Positions 8,889-18,784 of a stretch of DNA of 64,000 nucleotides are shown piece by piece. The notes beneath the pieces were generated by a model. It was not told the origin of the DNA and did no database searches. It saw only the letters and a list, made by a program, of their open reading frames with translations. How positions within the stretch are numbered: position 1 is the stretch's first letter; each line of letters begins with the position of its first letter. Where the stretch lies: contig NZ_ONZI01000002.1 of NCBI RefSeq assembly GCF_900312995.1, positions 62,001 through 126,000 of the forward strand, read 5' to 3'. Both the position numbers and the translations under genes were made by a program. The DNA comes from Kushneria phyllosphaerae. Lineage in GTDB: Bacteria; Pseudomonadota; Gammaproteobacteria; Pseudomonadales; Halomonadaceae.

Positions 8889-10232
8889 ATGCTGGAAAAG
8901 GTACTGATCGCCAATCGCGGCGAAATCGCACTACGTATACTGCGCGCCTGCAAGGAACTCGGTATCAAGACGGTGGCGGTGCATTCAAAGGCTGACCGTG
9001 ATCTGATTCATGTGCGCCTTGCCGATGAAGCCGTGTGCATTGGCCCTGCCCCCTCCCCGGCGTCCTATCTCAACATCCCGGCGCTGATTTCAGCTGCCGA
9101 GGTGACTGATGCGACGGCGATTCATCCGGGTTATGGCTTTTTGTCCGAGAACGCCAATTTCGCCGAACAGGTCGAACGCTCGGGGTTTGTCTTTGTCGGC
9201 CCCACAGCGGATGTCATTCGCCTGATGGGGGACAAGGTCTCGGCCATCGAGTCCATGAAAAAGGCTGGCGTACCCACGGTTCCGGGTTCCGATGGCCCGC
9301 TGCCCGATGACGATGCCGAAATTCTTGAAATCGGACGTCGCATCGGCTTCCCGGTCATGATCAAGGCCGCAGCCGGCGGCGGCGGTCGCGGCATGCGCGT
9401 GGTTCGAGAAGAGTCCCAGCTGGTCTCGGCCGTAGCGGTGACGAAATCGGAGGCCAATGCCGCCTTCGGCAGTGATGTCGTCTACATGGAGAAATATCTC
9501 GAGCGTCCTCGACATGTCGAAGTTCAGGTACTCGCCGATGGTCAGGGCAATGCCATTCACCTCTATGACCGCGACTGTTCGCTGCAGCGTCGCCATCAGA
9601 AGGTGCTTGAAGAGGCTCCCGCACCGCATATCGATGAAACAGCGCGTGCCAAAGTGCTCAAGGCCTGTGTTGATGCATGCATCGAGATCGGCTATCGCGG
9701 CGCCGGCACCTTCGAGTTCCTGTACGAAAACGGCGAGTTTTTCTTCATCGAGATGAACACCCGTGTTCAGGTGGAGCACCCGGTCACCGAGATGGTCACC
9801 GGCGTCGACATCGTCAAGGAACAGCTCAAGATTGCCTCCGGCATTCCCCTGTCGATTCGACAGGAAGACGTGGTCATCAACGGGCACGCCTTTGAGTGTC
9901 GCATCAATGCCGAGGATTCGCGCACCTTCATGCCCTCGCCCGGCAAGATCACGTTCTATCATGCCCCGGGCGGTCTGGGTGTGCGCATGGATTCGCACCT
10001 TTATACCGGCTATACAGTGCCTCCCAATTACGACTCCCTGATCGGCAAGCTGATCACCTGGGGTGAAAACCGTGAAAGCGCACTGACACGCATGCAAAAT
10101 GCGCTGGACGAGCTGTTGGTAGAAGGCATCAAGACCAATACCGATCTGCAAAAGGATCTGGTCCGCGATAGCGAATTCCAGCGCGGCGGGGTCAATATCC
10201 ACTATCTGGAAAAGAAACTGGGCCTGCACTAA
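8889..10232 (+). CDS. accC: Biotin carboxylase subunit of acetyl-CoA carboxylase
   Basis: ATP-grasp enzyme that carboxylates the biotin of AccB using bicarbonate. The 447-residue length matches the family. The N-terminus [19 protein letters not shown], the glycine-rich ATP loop [13 protein letters not shown] (near 160-172) and the active-site stretch [14 protein letters not shown] are all intact. The upstream frame is open for seven codons, but the ATG at 8889 gives the conserved N-terminus. It forms an operon with accB and ends in a strong hairpin terminator. Confidence 0.97.
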   Translation: MLEKVLIANRGEIALRILRACKELGIKTVAVHSKADRDLIHVRLADEAVCIGPAPSPASYLNIPALISAAEVTDATAIHPGYGFLSENANFAEQVERSGFVFVGPTADVIRLMGDKVSAIESMKKAGVPTVPGSDGPLPDDDAEILEIGRRIGFPVMIKAAAGGGGRGMRVVREESQLVSAVAVTKSEANAAFGSDVVYMEKYLERPRHVEVQVLADGQGNAIHLYDRDCSLQRRHQKVLEEAPAPHIDETARAKVLKACVDACIEIGYRGAGTFEFLYENGEFFFIEMNTRVQVEHPVTEMVTGVDIVKEQLKIASGIPLSIRQEDVVINGHAFECRINAEDSRTFMPSPGKITFYHAPGGLGVRMDSHLYTGYTVPPNYDSLIGKLITWGENRESALTRMQNALDELLVEGIKTNTDLQKDLVRDSEFQRGGVNIHYLEKKLGLH

Positions 10233-10255
10233 AGCCTACGGATAGCGACGATACC

Positions 10256-10290
10256 CATCAGGGGGCGATTGCATCGCCCCCTGATGCTTT
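10256..10290 (+). terminator. Intrinsic terminator of accBC
   Basis: CATCAGGGGGCGAT and ATCGCCCCCTGATG arms with a three-base loop, followed by a short CTTTT run. Confidence 0.9.
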
Positions 10291-10291
10291 T

Positions 10292-10309
10292 AGACAGTCA
10301 TGACTGTCT
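10292..10309. promoter_or_regulatory. Perfect 18-base palindrome ahead of prmA
   Basis: AGACAGTCATGACTGTCT is its own reverse complement. It lies immediately after the accC terminator and 24 bases before the prmA start. With no loop it is better suited to binding a dimeric regulator than to forming an RNA hairpin. The regulator is unknown. Confidence 0.45.
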
Positions 10310-10333
10310 CTCACCCATCCTACAGGAAGCATT

Positions 10334-11254
10334 ATGGCCTGGCTTCAACTCAAGGCGCACATCGCGCCGGAACACGCCGAACTGCTCGAAGAGCTTCTGA
10401 CCGACGAGGGTGCTCAGGCCATTACGCTTGAAGACGCCGTCGACGACCCGGTATTTGAGCCCGAACGCGGCACCACCCCGCTGTGGAATCAGACCGTTTT
10501 GACCGGGCTTTATGACGACCTCGAAGGCGTCAGCGACATGATCGCAAGGGTGCGCGAGCACTGGGCAAGCGTTGCCAGTGATGAGCCCTGCCCCGAGATC
10601 GAGTACGAAGTGCTTGAAGATCGCGACTGGAGTCGTGAATGGATGGACGGCTTTGAACCCATGAAAATGGGCCAGCGCCTGTGGATCGTACCCAGCTGGT
10701 TTGATCCGCCGGAGAGCGACGCGGTCAATCTGATGCTCGACCCGGGCCTGGCCTTTGGCACTGGCACTCACCCGACCACGGCGCTGTGCCTGCAGTGGCT
10801 GGACGAGCTGGCCGTGGCCGGTGAGCTTGAACAAAAGCGCCTGATCGACATCGGCTGTGGCTCGGGCATCCTGGCCATCGCAGCACTCAAGCTCGGCGCA
10901 GCCCACGCCGTAGGCACCGATATTGACCCGCAGGCCCTGCTGGCCAGCCGGGACAATGCCGGGCGCAATGAGATCGCTGAACAGGATTTTGATCTCTACC
11001 TGCCCGAACAGGCCCCGGACGACCGCTTTGAAGTTGTGGTCGCCAACATTCTGGCCGGGCCGCTGGTAGAACTTGCCCCCATGATTGCCGGATATGTCGT
11101 GGCAGGCGGACGCCTGGCGCTCTCGGGCATTCTGTCGCACCAGGCCAACGATATTGTTGAGGCCTATCGCGACCAGGGGCTTCACATCAACGAGCCCCGC
11201 GAGCGCGAGGGCTGGGTTTGTGTGGAAGGCTATCGCCCGCGTGAGGCCGGCTAA
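10334..11254 (+). CDS. prmA: Ribosomal protein L11 methyltransferase
   Basis: Trimethylates lysines and the N-terminus of ribosomal protein L11 using S-adenosylmethionine. The 306-residue product has the PrmA substrate-binding N-domain (AWLQLKAHIAPEHAELLEELL) and a C-terminal class I methyltransferase fold: LDPGLAFGTGTHPTT, the SAM loop DIGCGSGILAIAALKLGA, and the motif VVANILAGPLVELAP. A CAGGAAG ribosome site precedes the ATG. It sits between accC and dusB in the same order as in Pseudomonas. A perfect palindrome just upstream may regulate it. Confidence 0.96.
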   Translation: MAWLQLKAHIAPEHAELLEELLTDEGAQAITLEDAVDDPVFEPERGTTPLWNQTVLTGLYDDLEGVSDMIARVREHWASVASDEPCPEIEYEVLEDRDWSREWMDGFEPMKMGQRLWIVPSWFDPPESDAVNLMLDPGLAFGTGTHPTTALCLQWLDELAVAGELEQKRLIDIGCGSGILAIAALKLGAAHAVGTDIDPQALLASRDNAGRNEIAEQDFDLYLPEQAPDDRFEVVVANILAGPLVELAPMIAGYVVAGGRLALSGILSHQANDIVEAYRDQGLHINEPREREGWVCVEGYRPREAG

Positions 11255-11348
11255 AGCCCGTTCTTTCGGCGAAGCAACGCGACCTGGCCCTTCAAGATCG
11301 GCGCTCAGGTCGCTATCATGTCTCTCCCTTTTTCGGATAAAGCTTTCA

Positions 11349-12362
11349 ATGGTTAGCGGACTGCCCTGTATCGGCCCTCACCGGCTGGCCGGGCGCGTTA
11401 TTCTTGCGCCCATGGCGGGAATCACCGATCGCCCCTTTCGCCAGCTGTGCAGGACGCTGGGCGCAGGACTGGTGGTTTCCGAGATGGTGACGGCCGACAA
11501 GCGACTGTGGCACACGCCCAAGTCACGCCTGCGACTGGACCACAGCGGCGAGCCCGGCCCGCGTTCGGTCCAGATTGCCGGCGGCGATGCCGACATGCTG
11601 GCAGACGCCGCCCGCGTCAATGCCGATAACGGTGCTGAAATCATCGACATCAACATGGGCTGCCCGGCCAAGAAGGTCTGCAACAAGGCAGCGGGTTCTG
11701 CCCTGATGCGCGATGAAGCCCTGGTCGGCGATATTCTTGAGCGCGTGGTCAGCGCCGTGGACATTCCCGTCACGCTCAAGATTCGTACCGGCTGGTGCGA
11801 TCAGACCCGTAATGCCCTGGCAATCGCGCGCATGGCCGAGAACGCCGGCATTGCAGCACTGAGCGTTCATGGCCGTACCCGCGAGCAGCGCTACCAGGGG
11901 CAGGCCGAGTACGACACCATCGCCCGGATCAAATCCGAGCTTTCCATACCGGTGTTTGCCAATGGCGATATCGACGGGCCCGAAAAGGCCCGTCAGGTGC
12001 TGGACTATACCGGTGCCGATGCCGTCATGGTCGGCCGTGCGGCACAGGGCAATCCCTGGATCTTTCGCGAGATCGAGCACTATCTTGAAAGCGGCAATCT
12101 TCTGCCACCACCGACTGCCGTTGAGCGCGCCGACGTCATGACCGGCCATCTGGAAGCCCTTTATGCGTTTTATGGCGAGCACATGGGCGTGCGCATCGCG
12201 CGCAAGCATATCGGGTGGTACCTCGCCTGCGCAGAGCATGGCGAACACTGGCGTCGCGAGTTCAATACCCTTGAAGACTGCGATGAACAGCAGCGCTACC
12301 TGAAAGCGCTTTTCGCCGAAAATTCTCCGTTCGCCCATATAGATGGAACGCGTGCCGCATGA
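11349..12362 (+). CDS. dusB: tRNA-dihydrouridine synthase B
   Basis: Flavoenzyme that reduces specific uridines of tRNA to dihydrouridine with NADPH. The 337-residue product opens with CIGPHRLAGRVILAPMAGITDRPFR and carries the FMN-barrel motifs NMGCPAKKVCNKAAGSALMR (active-site Cys) and ANGDIDGPEKA, followed by DAVMVGRAAQGNPWIF and the C-terminal helical tRNA-binding part. The reading frame is open for 88 codons upstream, overlapping prmA, but the ATG at 11349 is the family start. Its stop overlaps the fis start by four bases (ATGA), the classical dusB-fis arrangement in which fis is translated by coupling. Confidence 0.96.
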   Translation: MVSGLPCIGPHRLAGRVILAPMAGITDRPFRQLCRTLGAGLVVSEMVTADKRLWHTPKSRLRLDHSGEPGPRSVQIAGGDADMLADAARVNADNGAEIIDINMGCPAKKVCNKAAGSALMRDEALVGDILERVVSAVDIPVTLKIRTGWCDQTRNALAIARMAENAGIAALSVHGRTREQRYQGQAEYDTIARIKSELSIPVFANGDIDGPEKARQVLDYTGADAVMVGRAAQGNPWIFREIEHYLESGNLLPPPTAVERADVMTGHLEALYAFYGEHMGVRIARKHIGWYLACAEHGEHWRREFNTLEDCDEQQRYLKALFAENSPFAHIDGTRAA

Positions 12363-12655
12363 CTAGTCATCCACTGTCTGATCACCCGGGTGAAACCCCC
12401 ATTCAGCTTCACCAGCATCCGTCACAGTCACGGACGCTGCGCGAGGCGGTTGACCAGGCCATGTCGCTTTATTTTTCCCATCTTGATGGTGAAAACGTAA
12501 CCGACCTTTACAACATGGTCATGGCCGAAGTCGAAGCCCCGCTTCTGCGCTCAGTCATGAGCCATACCCGCGGCAACCAGACCCAGGCCTCACAGATGCT
12601 GGGACTCAATCGCGGAACGCTGCGCAAGAAGCTCAAACAGTACGATTTGATCTGA
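12359..12655 (+). CDS. fis: DNA-binding protein Fis
   Basis: Small nucleoid protein that bends DNA, stimulates stable RNA promoters and assists site-specific recombination. The 98 residues match E. coli Fis in length. The N-terminal beta-hairpin region is followed by the dimer helices and the C-terminal helix-turn-helix ([19 protein letters not shown], about 74-92), which is nearly invariant. Its start codon overlaps the dusB stop, so expression should follow the dusB promoter. It is followed 77 bases later by purH. Confidence 0.97.
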   Translation: MTSHPLSDHPGETPIQLHQHPSQSRTLREAVDQAMSLYFSHLDGENVTDLYNMVMAEVEAPLLRSVMSHTRGNQTQASQMLGLNRGTLRKKLKQYDLI

Positions 12656-12732
12656 GCCTGATGCGCTGTTTGCGCATGACACGCTTAACTGCCCGCCACG
12701 GAAACCTCATGACTCATCAAGACGAGACTGCA

Positions 12733-14322
12733 ATGTCCAACGCCTGCCTGCCGATCCGCCGTGTATTGATCAGTGTCTCCAACAAGGAAGGCATTGTGGA
12801 CTTCGCCCGACGCCTTGCAGCACTTGGCGTCGAGATCCTGTCTACCGGCGGTACATGGCGCCTTCTCAATGAGCAGGGCGTTGCTGTCACCGAGGTGTCC
12901 GAACATACCGGGTTCCCCGAAATCATGGATGGTCGGGTCAAGACCCTTCACCCACGCATCCACGGTGGCATTCTGGGCCGTCGCGGTCAGGATGATGCCG
13001 TCATGGCAGAGCATGACATTGCCCCGATCGACATGGTGGTGGTCAACCTCTACCCCTTCGAGGAGACCGTGGCTGACCCTGCGTGCACGCTGGAACGCGC
13101 CATCGAAAATATCGATATCGGCGGTCCCACCATGGTGCGTGCCTGCGCCAAGAACCACGCCTATACCACCATCGTGGTCGACCCGGCCGACTACACTCGC
13201 GTGCTGCAATCCCTGGAAGGCTCAGAAGGCGGCACCGATGGCGCCCTGCGCTTTGATCTGGCCGTCAAGGCCTTTGAACATACCGCCGGGTACGATGCCG
13301 CCATCGCAAGCTATCTGGGGGGCATCGTTGAAACCGGTGATGCCGGAACCCCTGCTCTGCCTCGTACCTGGTCGACCCAGTTCCACAAGCGTCAACAGAT
13401 GCGCTACGGCGAAAATCCGCACCAGCAGGCGGCCTTTTATACCGAACGCGAGCCGGCCCCGGGCAGTATTGCCAGCGCCGTTCAGCTCCAAGGCAAGGAA
13501 CTGTCCTATAACAACGTGGCGGACACCGACGCCGCACTGGAATGCGTCAAGAATTTTGACGCGCCCGCCTGTGTCATCGTCAAGCATGCCAATCCCTGTG
13601 GCGTCGGCATCAGTCGTGACGGTCAGTTGAAAAGCGCCTATGAACTGGCTTTCGCTACCGATGGCGAATCCGCCTTTGGCGGCATCATTGCCTTTAACCG
13701 CGAACTCGATGGTGAGACGGCTGCCGCCATCGTCGAGCGTCAATTTGTTGAAGTCATCATTGCCCCCTCCATCAGCGACGCTGCACGCCAGACGGTGGCC
13801 GACAAGAAAAACGTGCGTCTGCTGGAGTGCGGCGCATGGCCTGACAACGCTGGCGAAAGCTTTGACTACAAGCGCGTCACCGGTGGCCTGCTTGTGCAGT
13901 CACGTGATGATGGCATGGTCACTGAACAGGAACTTCGCGCGGTGACGCAGCGCGCACCGTCGTCTGAAGAGCTTGAAGATCTGCTGTTTGCCTGGAAGGT
14001 TGCCAAGTTCGTCAAGTCCAACGCCATTGTCTATGCCCGCAACGGCCAGACCGTGGGTGTGGGTGCCGGGCAGATGAGCCGGGTCAACTCTGCACGCATA
14101 GCCGGCATCAAGGCAGAGCACGCGGGTCTTGAGGTCAAGGGCAGCGTCATGGCATCGGATGCCTTCTTCCCGTTTCGTGACGGCATAGATAACGCCGCGG
14201 CAGCCGGCATTACGGCGGTAATTCAGCCGGGGGGGTCCATGCGCGATGAGGAAGTCATCAAGGCCGCCGATGAGGCCGGCATGGCGATGGTCTTTACCGG
14301 TATGCGCCATTTCCGGCATTAA
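12733..14322 (+). CDS. purH: Bifunctional AICAR transformylase / IMP cyclohydrolase
   Basis: Catalyses the last two steps of purine synthesis: formylation of AICAR and ring closure to IMP. Start chosen at 12733 because it gives 529 residues, the usual PurH length; an in-frame ATG at 12709 is an alternative, and neither has a strong ribosome site. The N-terminal cyclohydrolase domain shows [16 protein letters not shown] and STGGT, and the C-terminal transformylase domain shows RYGENPHQ and the catalytic KHANPCG. In Pseudomonas purD follows; here a terminator follows and purD is absent. Confidence 0.95.
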   Translation: MSNACLPIRRVLISVSNKEGIVDFARRLAALGVEILSTGGTWRLLNEQGVAVTEVSEHTGFPEIMDGRVKTLHPRIHGGILGRRGQDDAVMAEHDIAPIDMVVVNLYPFEETVADPACTLERAIENIDIGGPTMVRACAKNHAYTTIVVDPADYTRVLQSLEGSEGGTDGALRFDLAVKAFEHTAGYDAAIASYLGGIVETGDAGTPALPRTWSTQFHKRQQMRYGENPHQQAAFYTEREPAPGSIASAVQLQGKELSYNNVADTDAALECVKNFDAPACVIVKHANPCGVGISRDGQLKSAYELAFATDGESAFGGIIAFNRELDGETAAAIVERQFVEVIIAPSISDAARQTVADKKNVRLLECGAWPDNAGESFDYKRVTGGLLVQSRDDGMVTEQELRAVTQRAPSSEELEDLLFAWKVAKFVKSNAIVYARNGQTVGVGAGQMSRVNSARIAGIKAEHAGLEVKGSVMASDAFFPFRDGIDNAAAAGITAVIQPGGSMRDEEVIKAADEAGMAMVFTGMRHFRH

Positions 14323-14345
14323 ATACCCCGCTTCAGCCGACGTTT

Positions 14346-14384
14346 AAAAGGGGCCGCCATCATGAGATGGCGGCCCCTTTTTTA
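14346..14384 (+). terminator. Intrinsic terminator of purH
   Basis: AAAAGGGGCCGCCATC and GATGGCGGCCCC arms with a four-base loop, then a TTTTTT run. Confidence 0.93.
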
Positions 14385-14441
14385 TATCCTGTTGTGACGA
14401 TCCGAGCGTTAAACCTGCTTAAAAAAAATCTTCTGACGACA

Positions 14442-14471
14442 TTGAACTTAATCCGAATGGCACAGTGTTAT
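14442..14471 (+). promoter_or_regulatory. Possible promoter of the 49-residue protein gene
   Basis: TTGAAC (14442-14447) and TGTTAT (14466-14471) are separated by 18 bases, about 100 bases ahead of the small ORF and after the purH terminator. Confidence 0.35.
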
Positions 14472-14568
14472 TGCGTTCTTGCGAGTAATAATGCGTAGCC
14501 CGGGCAGTGTCGGCAGCAATGACCTGCGATGGCAAAAAAATTAAAAAAATTGTCCGGAGTAAACCCGC

Positions 14569-14718
14569 ATGTGGAAGGTACTGTCTCTCAAGGGATTGAC
14601 CATCAAGAAGATAACCCTCGCCGTCGCAATTACTATTGTGACCACCGCCGGCACCTACGGATACGCCAGCGAGCAGAGCTGGTGGTTCACACCCGCACAG
14701 GGCAGCATGTGCTCCTGA
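14569..14718 (+). CDS. Unannotated 49-residue single-span membrane protein
   Basis: Not recognised. The ORF reads ATG-TGG-AAG through TGC-TCC-TGA. A short basic N-terminus (WKVLSLKGLTIKK) is followed by a hydrophobic stretch (about 15-32: ITLAVAITIVTTAGTYGY), then a polar, Trp-rich tail ending SMCS. This pattern suggests a small inner-membrane protein, or a secreted peptide with an uncleaved leader. Support for a real gene comes from its setting: a strong terminator 13 bases after the stop, a purH terminator in front, a CCGGAG ribosome site, and a plausible promoter. It is too short for most gene callers. The function is unknown. Confidence 0.6.
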   Translation: MWKVLSLKGLTIKKITLAVAITIVTTAGTYGYASEQSWWFTPAQGSMCS

Positions 14719-14731
14719 GCCTCGAATACCG

Positions 14732-14757
14732 AAAACCCCGCCATGGCGGGGTTTTTT
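14732..14757 (+). terminator. Intrinsic terminator after the 49-residue protein gene
   Basis: AAAACCCCGCC and GGCGGGG arms followed by TTTTTT. The A-run on the other side could also serve the converging aldehyde dehydrogenase gene. Confidence 0.92.
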
Positions 14758-14789
14758 AATGGCTTGGATCATCGCTGGGACCAACCGGA

Positions 14790-16247
14790 TCATTCGATGG
14801 TCATGCACAGATACTTCGTTTCCATGTACTCCTCCAGGCCATAGCGTGATCCTTCACGACCGAGCCCGGATTCCTTCATGCCGCCAAATGGCGCCGCTGC
14901 GTTGGACACCAACCCTTCGTTGACGCCCACGATGCCGTATTCCAGCGCTTCGCCCACGCGCCAGATACGCCCGGCATCACGCGTATAGAAATAAGCGGCC
15001 AGACCAAACTCGGTATCGTTGGCCATGCTGATCGCCTGCGCCTCGTCATCAAAGGGAAAAACGGCTGCCAGGGGCCCAAAGGTTTCTTCAAAGGCCACTT
15101 TCATCGAGGCATCAGCGCCATTAATGAGCGTAGGCTGATAGAAACGCCCGCCCAGCGTATGCTGATGGCCGCCGATCATGAGCTCTCCGCCCTTTTCGAT
15201 GGCATCCTGAACATGCTCATGCACCTTGTTAACGGCGCTTTCATCAATCATGGGGCCAATGTTGACGCCCTCTTCCATGCCGTTACCCACGACCAGATCG
15301 CCGTTCATCGCGGCTGCCAGCTTTTCGCAGAAAGCATTGATGACGCCCGACTGCACCAGAAAGCGATTGGTACAGATGCAGGTCTGCCCTGCATTACGAA
15401 ACTTCGACGCCATCGCACCGGCCACTGCCGCATCAAGGTCGGCGTCATCAAACACAATAAAGGGGGCATTGCCACCCAGTTCCAGCGACACCTTCTGAAT
15501 GTGGGTCGAGGCTTGGGACATCAGCTGACGGCCAACTTCCGTGGAGCCGGTAAAGGTAATCTTGCGTACCAGCGTTGATTCGGTCATGGCCTTGCCAATG
15601 TCGCTGGCGCTGCCCGGCAACACGTTGAACACCCCACGCGGCACACCGGCACGCTCGGCCAGTACCGCCAGCGCAGTTGCCGACAGCGGCGTCTGTCCGG
15701 CCGGCTTGATCACGATCGGACAGCCCGCCGCCAGCGCGGCCGCCGCCTTGCGAGTAATCATGGAGGAAGGAAAGTTCCAGGGCGTAATGGCACCGACCAC
15801 ACCCACCGGCTGCTTGAGCACCATGATGCGCTGGTTGGGCTTTGCCCCTGGAATGGTATCGCCATAGACACGCCGTGCCTCTTCGGCAAACCAGCGCATG
15901 AAGCTGGCCGCGTAGACGATTTCCCCTTCGGCCTCGGCCACGGGCTTGCCCTGTTCGAGCGTCATGATGCGGCCGAGATCGCGCTTGTGCTCGATCATCA
16001 GCTCATACCAGCGATAGAGAATATCAGCCCGCTCAATGGCCGTTCGGCGGCGCCAGTCCGGAAGTGCAGCATGAGCTGCCTTGATGGCGCGCTGCGCCTC
16101 AACGGCGCCCAGCCGGGGTACTCGGGCGATGATTTCGCCCGTAGCAGGATTGTCGACCTCGATCTGTTCGCCGCTATCGGCCGCTACCCAGTTGCCGTCA
16201 ATGTAGGCAAAGGGTCTGAAAAGGCTTTTGTCGTTCAACGTATCCAT
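14790..16247 (-). CDS. gabD: NAD(P)-dependent succinate-semialdehyde dehydrogenase
   Basis: Oxidises succinate semialdehyde to succinate in GABA breakdown. The 485-residue length is right for GabD. The catalytic motifs of the aldehyde dehydrogenase superfamily are visible: GAITPWNFPSSM and the NAD-binding FTGSTEVGRQL, the general-base Glu in LELGGNAPFIVFDDADLD, and the nucleophile Cys in NAGQTCICTNRF, the typical GabD form. CLCMTIE ends the protein. No GABA transaminase lies beside it, so it stands alone, and the precise semialdehyde substrate is inferred from motif likeness. Confidence 0.88.
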   Translation of the reverse strand: MDTLNDKSLFRPFAYIDGNWVAADSGEQIEVDNPATGEIIARVPRLGAVEAQRAIKAAHAALPDWRRRTAIERADILYRWYELMIEHKRDLGRIMTLEQGKPVAEAEGEIVYAASFMRWFAEEARRVYGDTIPGAKPNQRIMVLKQPVGVVGAITPWNFPSSMITRKAAAALAAGCPIVIKPAGQTPLSATALAVLAERAGVPRGVFNVLPGSASDIGKAMTESTLVRKITFTGSTEVGRQLMSQASTHIQKVSLELGGNAPFIVFDDADLDAAVAGAMASKFRNAGQTCICTNRFLVQSGVINAFCEKLAAAMNGDLVVGNGMEEGVNIGPMIDESAVNKVHEHVQDAIEKGGELMIGGHQHTLGGRFYQPTLINGADASMKVAFEETFGPLAAVFPFDDEAQAISMANDTEFGLAAYFYTRDAGRIWRVGEALEYGIVGVNEGLVSNAAAPFGGMKESGLGREGSRYGLEEYMETKYLCMTIE

Positions 16248-16370
16248 GTCGTTCTCCTGTCAGCTTGAAGTCCCTGAAGCATTCGGGATAGGCCCAAGCA
16301 TAGGACATGCCACTGAACAGGAGAACCGTTACCCCGGGTCAGAAGACCGATGGTGGCAGCATCATGAAGA

Positions 16371-16925
16371 TCAGTTGTGGACGAGAGTCAGAAACTCCTG
16401 ACGTGTCGACAGGTTTTCACGAAAATCCCCCAGCATGACCGAAGTCTTCATGCTGGAATTCTGTTTCTGGACACCGCGCATCATCATGCACATGTGACGC
16501 GCCTCGACAATGACCCCAACGCCGCGCGCATCAGTAGCATCCAGTACGGCATTGGCAATCTGGCGCGTCAGCTCTTCCTGAATCTGCAGGCGGCGGGCAT
16601 ACATGTCCACGATTCGTGCAAACTTGGAAAGCCCCAGCACCTTGCCGCGCGGGAGATAGCCGATATGACACTTGCCGATAAAGGGCAGCATGTGATGTTC
16701 GCACATCGAATAGAGTTCGATGTCCTTCACGATGACCATCTCATCGGTATCCGATGAAAACACGGCGTCGTTGACAATATCGCCAAGACTTTGCTGATAG
16801 CCATGCGTCAGGTACTGCATCGCCTTGGCAGCCCGTGCCGGCGTGTCCTGAAGTCCTTCGCGCTCCGGGTCTTCACCCAGCGCCGAAAGGATCTCGCGAT
16901 AGTGGTTTTCCATCTCCTGACTCAT
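16371..16925 (-). CDS. folE: GTP cyclohydrolase I
   Basis: Converts GTP to 7,8-dihydroneopterin triphosphate, the first step of folate synthesis. The 184-residue protein shows the zinc site [19 protein letters not shown] (Cys75 and His78) and [11 protein letters not shown] (third zinc Cys), plus [13 protein letters not shown]. The reading frame is open 18 codons further upstream, but the ATG at 16925 follows AGGAAAG and gives the conserved N-terminus. It lies between gabD and srkA as a single gene. This is the zinc-bearing FolE type, not the FolE2 type. Confidence 0.96.
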   Translation of the reverse strand: MSQEMENHYREILSALGEDPEREGLQDTPARAAKAMQYLTHGYQQSLGDIVNDAVFSSDTDEMVIVKDIELYSMCEHHMLPFIGKCHIGYLPRGKVLGLSKFARIVDMYARRLQIQEELTRQIANAVLDATDARGVGVIVEARHMCMMMRGVQKQNSSMKTSVMLGDFRENLSTRQEFLTLVHN

Positions 16926-17020
16926 GTTTCTTTCCTGCGTTTCGGGTATATCCAGCGCCTGATAAGGGCACCGTGGCATGGTTCAATTCCGGTCAGGCCG
17001 GAAGTCGAGCCGGCAATGCA

Positions 17021-17998
17021 TCACGCCAGCCAGCGGGGTGATGACAGCGCGACACGTTGCTGTTCGAGGGTTCTGATATGCTGATCCCAGTAATGCTCAC
17101 TGGCAAGCCACGGAAAGGCCCGGGGAAAGGCCGGGTCGCTCCAGCGCTCCACCAGCCAGGCACTATATCGCACCAGGCGAAGTGTTCGTAGCTGTTCAAT
17201 CCATTCAAGCTGACGCCTGTCCAGCGGGCAGTGTTCTTCATACCCTTCTATCAGTTCTGCCAGCTGCGACTTCCATGACGGCTCATCCTCTCCGGTCAAC
17301 AGCATCCAGAGATCCTGAACCGCAGGGGCCATGACACAGTCGTCGAAATCCACCAGCGTGAAATGACTCTCCCGTCCCAGCATATTGCCCAGATGGCAAT
17401 CGCCTTGAACGCGCTGAAAGGCATTATCCGGCCAGGCCTTTTCAGGCAGCATGTCCAGCAGCGCCTGACTGATCCGCTCATGGGCACGACGCTGACGCGC
17501 CGTAAGCCACTGGCTGGCCCGAATGCTTTCAAAACTTTCCTGCGCAATGGTGTGCGGCCGCAGGATAGATCGATGAATAAAGGGCTTGCGCCGCGCAACG
17601 GCGTGCATTTGCCCGATCATGCCGCCCAGGGCAAAAAGATGCTCGGGGTTATCCAGCTCGGGCGCCTGCCCCGGCACAAAATAAAAGATGGCAAGGCGAA
17701 AGCCGTCATGATGATGCAGTGTATCGCCCAGGTCATTGCGCCAGAGCCGATTGACCGGACACCCCGCCGCATGCAGCTCATCGACAAAGGCATGCTCCTC
17801 CAGAATGGCGGCATCCTCAAGACGATCGGGGCGGTAGAACTTGACGATAAAGCGCTGATTTTGATCATCGCGCCATAAAAAGACCCGATTCTCGTAGCTG
17901 TTGAGGGCAAAGGGCTCGCCTTCGGTACAAAAGCCCTGCGCCTCTATGGCGGCAACAATGCGCGCCGGGTCGAGCTGTTCAAAGGGATGCGCCACCAT
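17021..17998 (-). CDS. srkA: Stress response kinase A (YihE/RdoA family)
   Basis: A Ser/Thr kinase with an aminoglycoside-phosphotransferase fold that counters envelope and oxidative stress in E. coli. The 325-residue length matches. The N-terminus reads PFEQLDPARIVAAIEAQGF and SYENRVFLWRDD; the catalytic loop is QGDCHLGNML and the metal motif is LVDFDDCVMAP. The start at 17998 is preceded by GGAGG; a Met five codons upstream is less likely. In E. coli srkA precedes dsbA; here it lies between folE and a comF gene, so the neighbours give no extra hint. Confidence 0.92.
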   Translation of the reverse strand: MVAHPFEQLDPARIVAAIEAQGFCTEGEPFALNSYENRVFLWRDDQNQRFIVKFYRPDRLEDAAILEEHAFVDELHAAGCPVNRLWRNDLGDTLHHHDGFRLAIFYFVPGQAPELDNPEHLFALGGMIGQMHAVARRKPFIHRSILRPHTIAQESFESIRASQWLTARQRRAHERISQALLDMLPEKAWPDNAFQRVQGDCHLGNMLGRESHFTLVDFDDCVMAPAVQDLWMLLTGEDEPSWKSQLAELIEGYEEHCPLDRRQLEWIEQLRTLRLVRYSAWLVERWSDPAFPRAFPWLASEHYWDQHIRTLEQQRVALSSPRWLA

Positions 17999-18031
17999 TA
18001 ACCACCTCCACATACAGAAGGCGCCATGCTA

Positions 18032-18784
18032 TCAGATTGCGTGTCCGGCCGGGGTACGGGCAAGCGCGGCGGCGGTCACATGGGCAGCCCCCTGTTCTCG
18101 ACAGGCACTGGAAAGCGCCTCGAGCGTGGCACCTGTGGTCATGACGTCATCAAGCAGCAATACCTGTGCCGGCAGTGGTGAGGTCACCTGATAAACGCGG
18201 CGCACGTTACGCTTACGCGCCGGTCGCGATAGCCCTCTTTGGGTTGGCGTCAGGCGACGTCGCGTCGCCTGGTACAGGGGCAGATCCAGTGCGCGGGCCA
18301 TTCGTTTGCCCAGCCACAGGGTTTGATCAAACCCGCGCTTGCGTGCACGCCCGGGGTGAAGATCCGCCGTCACGATGGCCTGCACGTGGCAAGGACCCTG
18401 ATGCGACCTGAATGCTTGCACCATGAGTTGCAGAAGAATCTGACCGGCCCGCCGGTCAGCATTGAATTTGAAGCGCTGGATCAGGCTTGCGATGTTGTCT
18501 TCATAAAGAAAGGGCACCCAGCTCCGGTCAAAGTCAGGCCGCTGTTTCAGACAGTGCCCGCATGGCATGTCAGCCAACACCGATGAGGGTCGTGGCTCGC
18601 TGCACAAGGGACAGGCGCTGGTATGCCATGGCAATTCGATGAAGCAGCGCTCACACCAGGGTTTGTCACCTAGCGTACCGCCCAGACAGAAACAGCAGTG
18701 ACCAGGCATTGCCCAGGCCAGGGTGCGATTCAGCCACTCAACCAGCCGACGCCCCATTATTGGTAATGAATTGACTGTCCTCAT
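18032..18784 (-). CDS. ComF-family phosphoribosyltransferase-like protein
   Basis: Related to ComF/GntX, proteins linked to DNA uptake or use of DNA as nutrient in some bacteria. The 250-residue product has an N-terminal zinc-finger region with pairs CCFC, WCERC, CPLC and CGHC (about 31-80) and a C-terminal type I phosphoribosyltransferase domain with the PRPP loop LLLDDVMTTGATLEAL (about 209-224). A KRGFDQTLWLGKRMA segment is typical of the family. In many gammaproteobacteria it stands beside bioB; here the neighbouring region is the AT-rich accessory stretch instead. Confidence 0.88.
   Translation of the reverse strand: MRTVNSLPIMGRRLVEWLNRTLAWAMPGHCCFCLGGTLGDKPWCERCFIELPWHTSACPLCSEPRPSSVLADMPCGHCLKQRPDFDRSWVPFLYEDNIASLIQRFKFNADRRAGQILLQLMVQAFRSHQGPCHVQAIVTADLHPGRARKRGFDQTLWLGKRMARALDLPLYQATRRRLTPTQRGLSRPARKRNVRRVYQVTSPLPAQVLLLDDVMTTGATLEALSSACREQGAAHVTAAALARTPAGHAI

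Noticed and set aside
9090..10229. Open frame of about 380 codons antisense to accC
   Set aside because: Arises from third-position GC bias of accC; no independent support.
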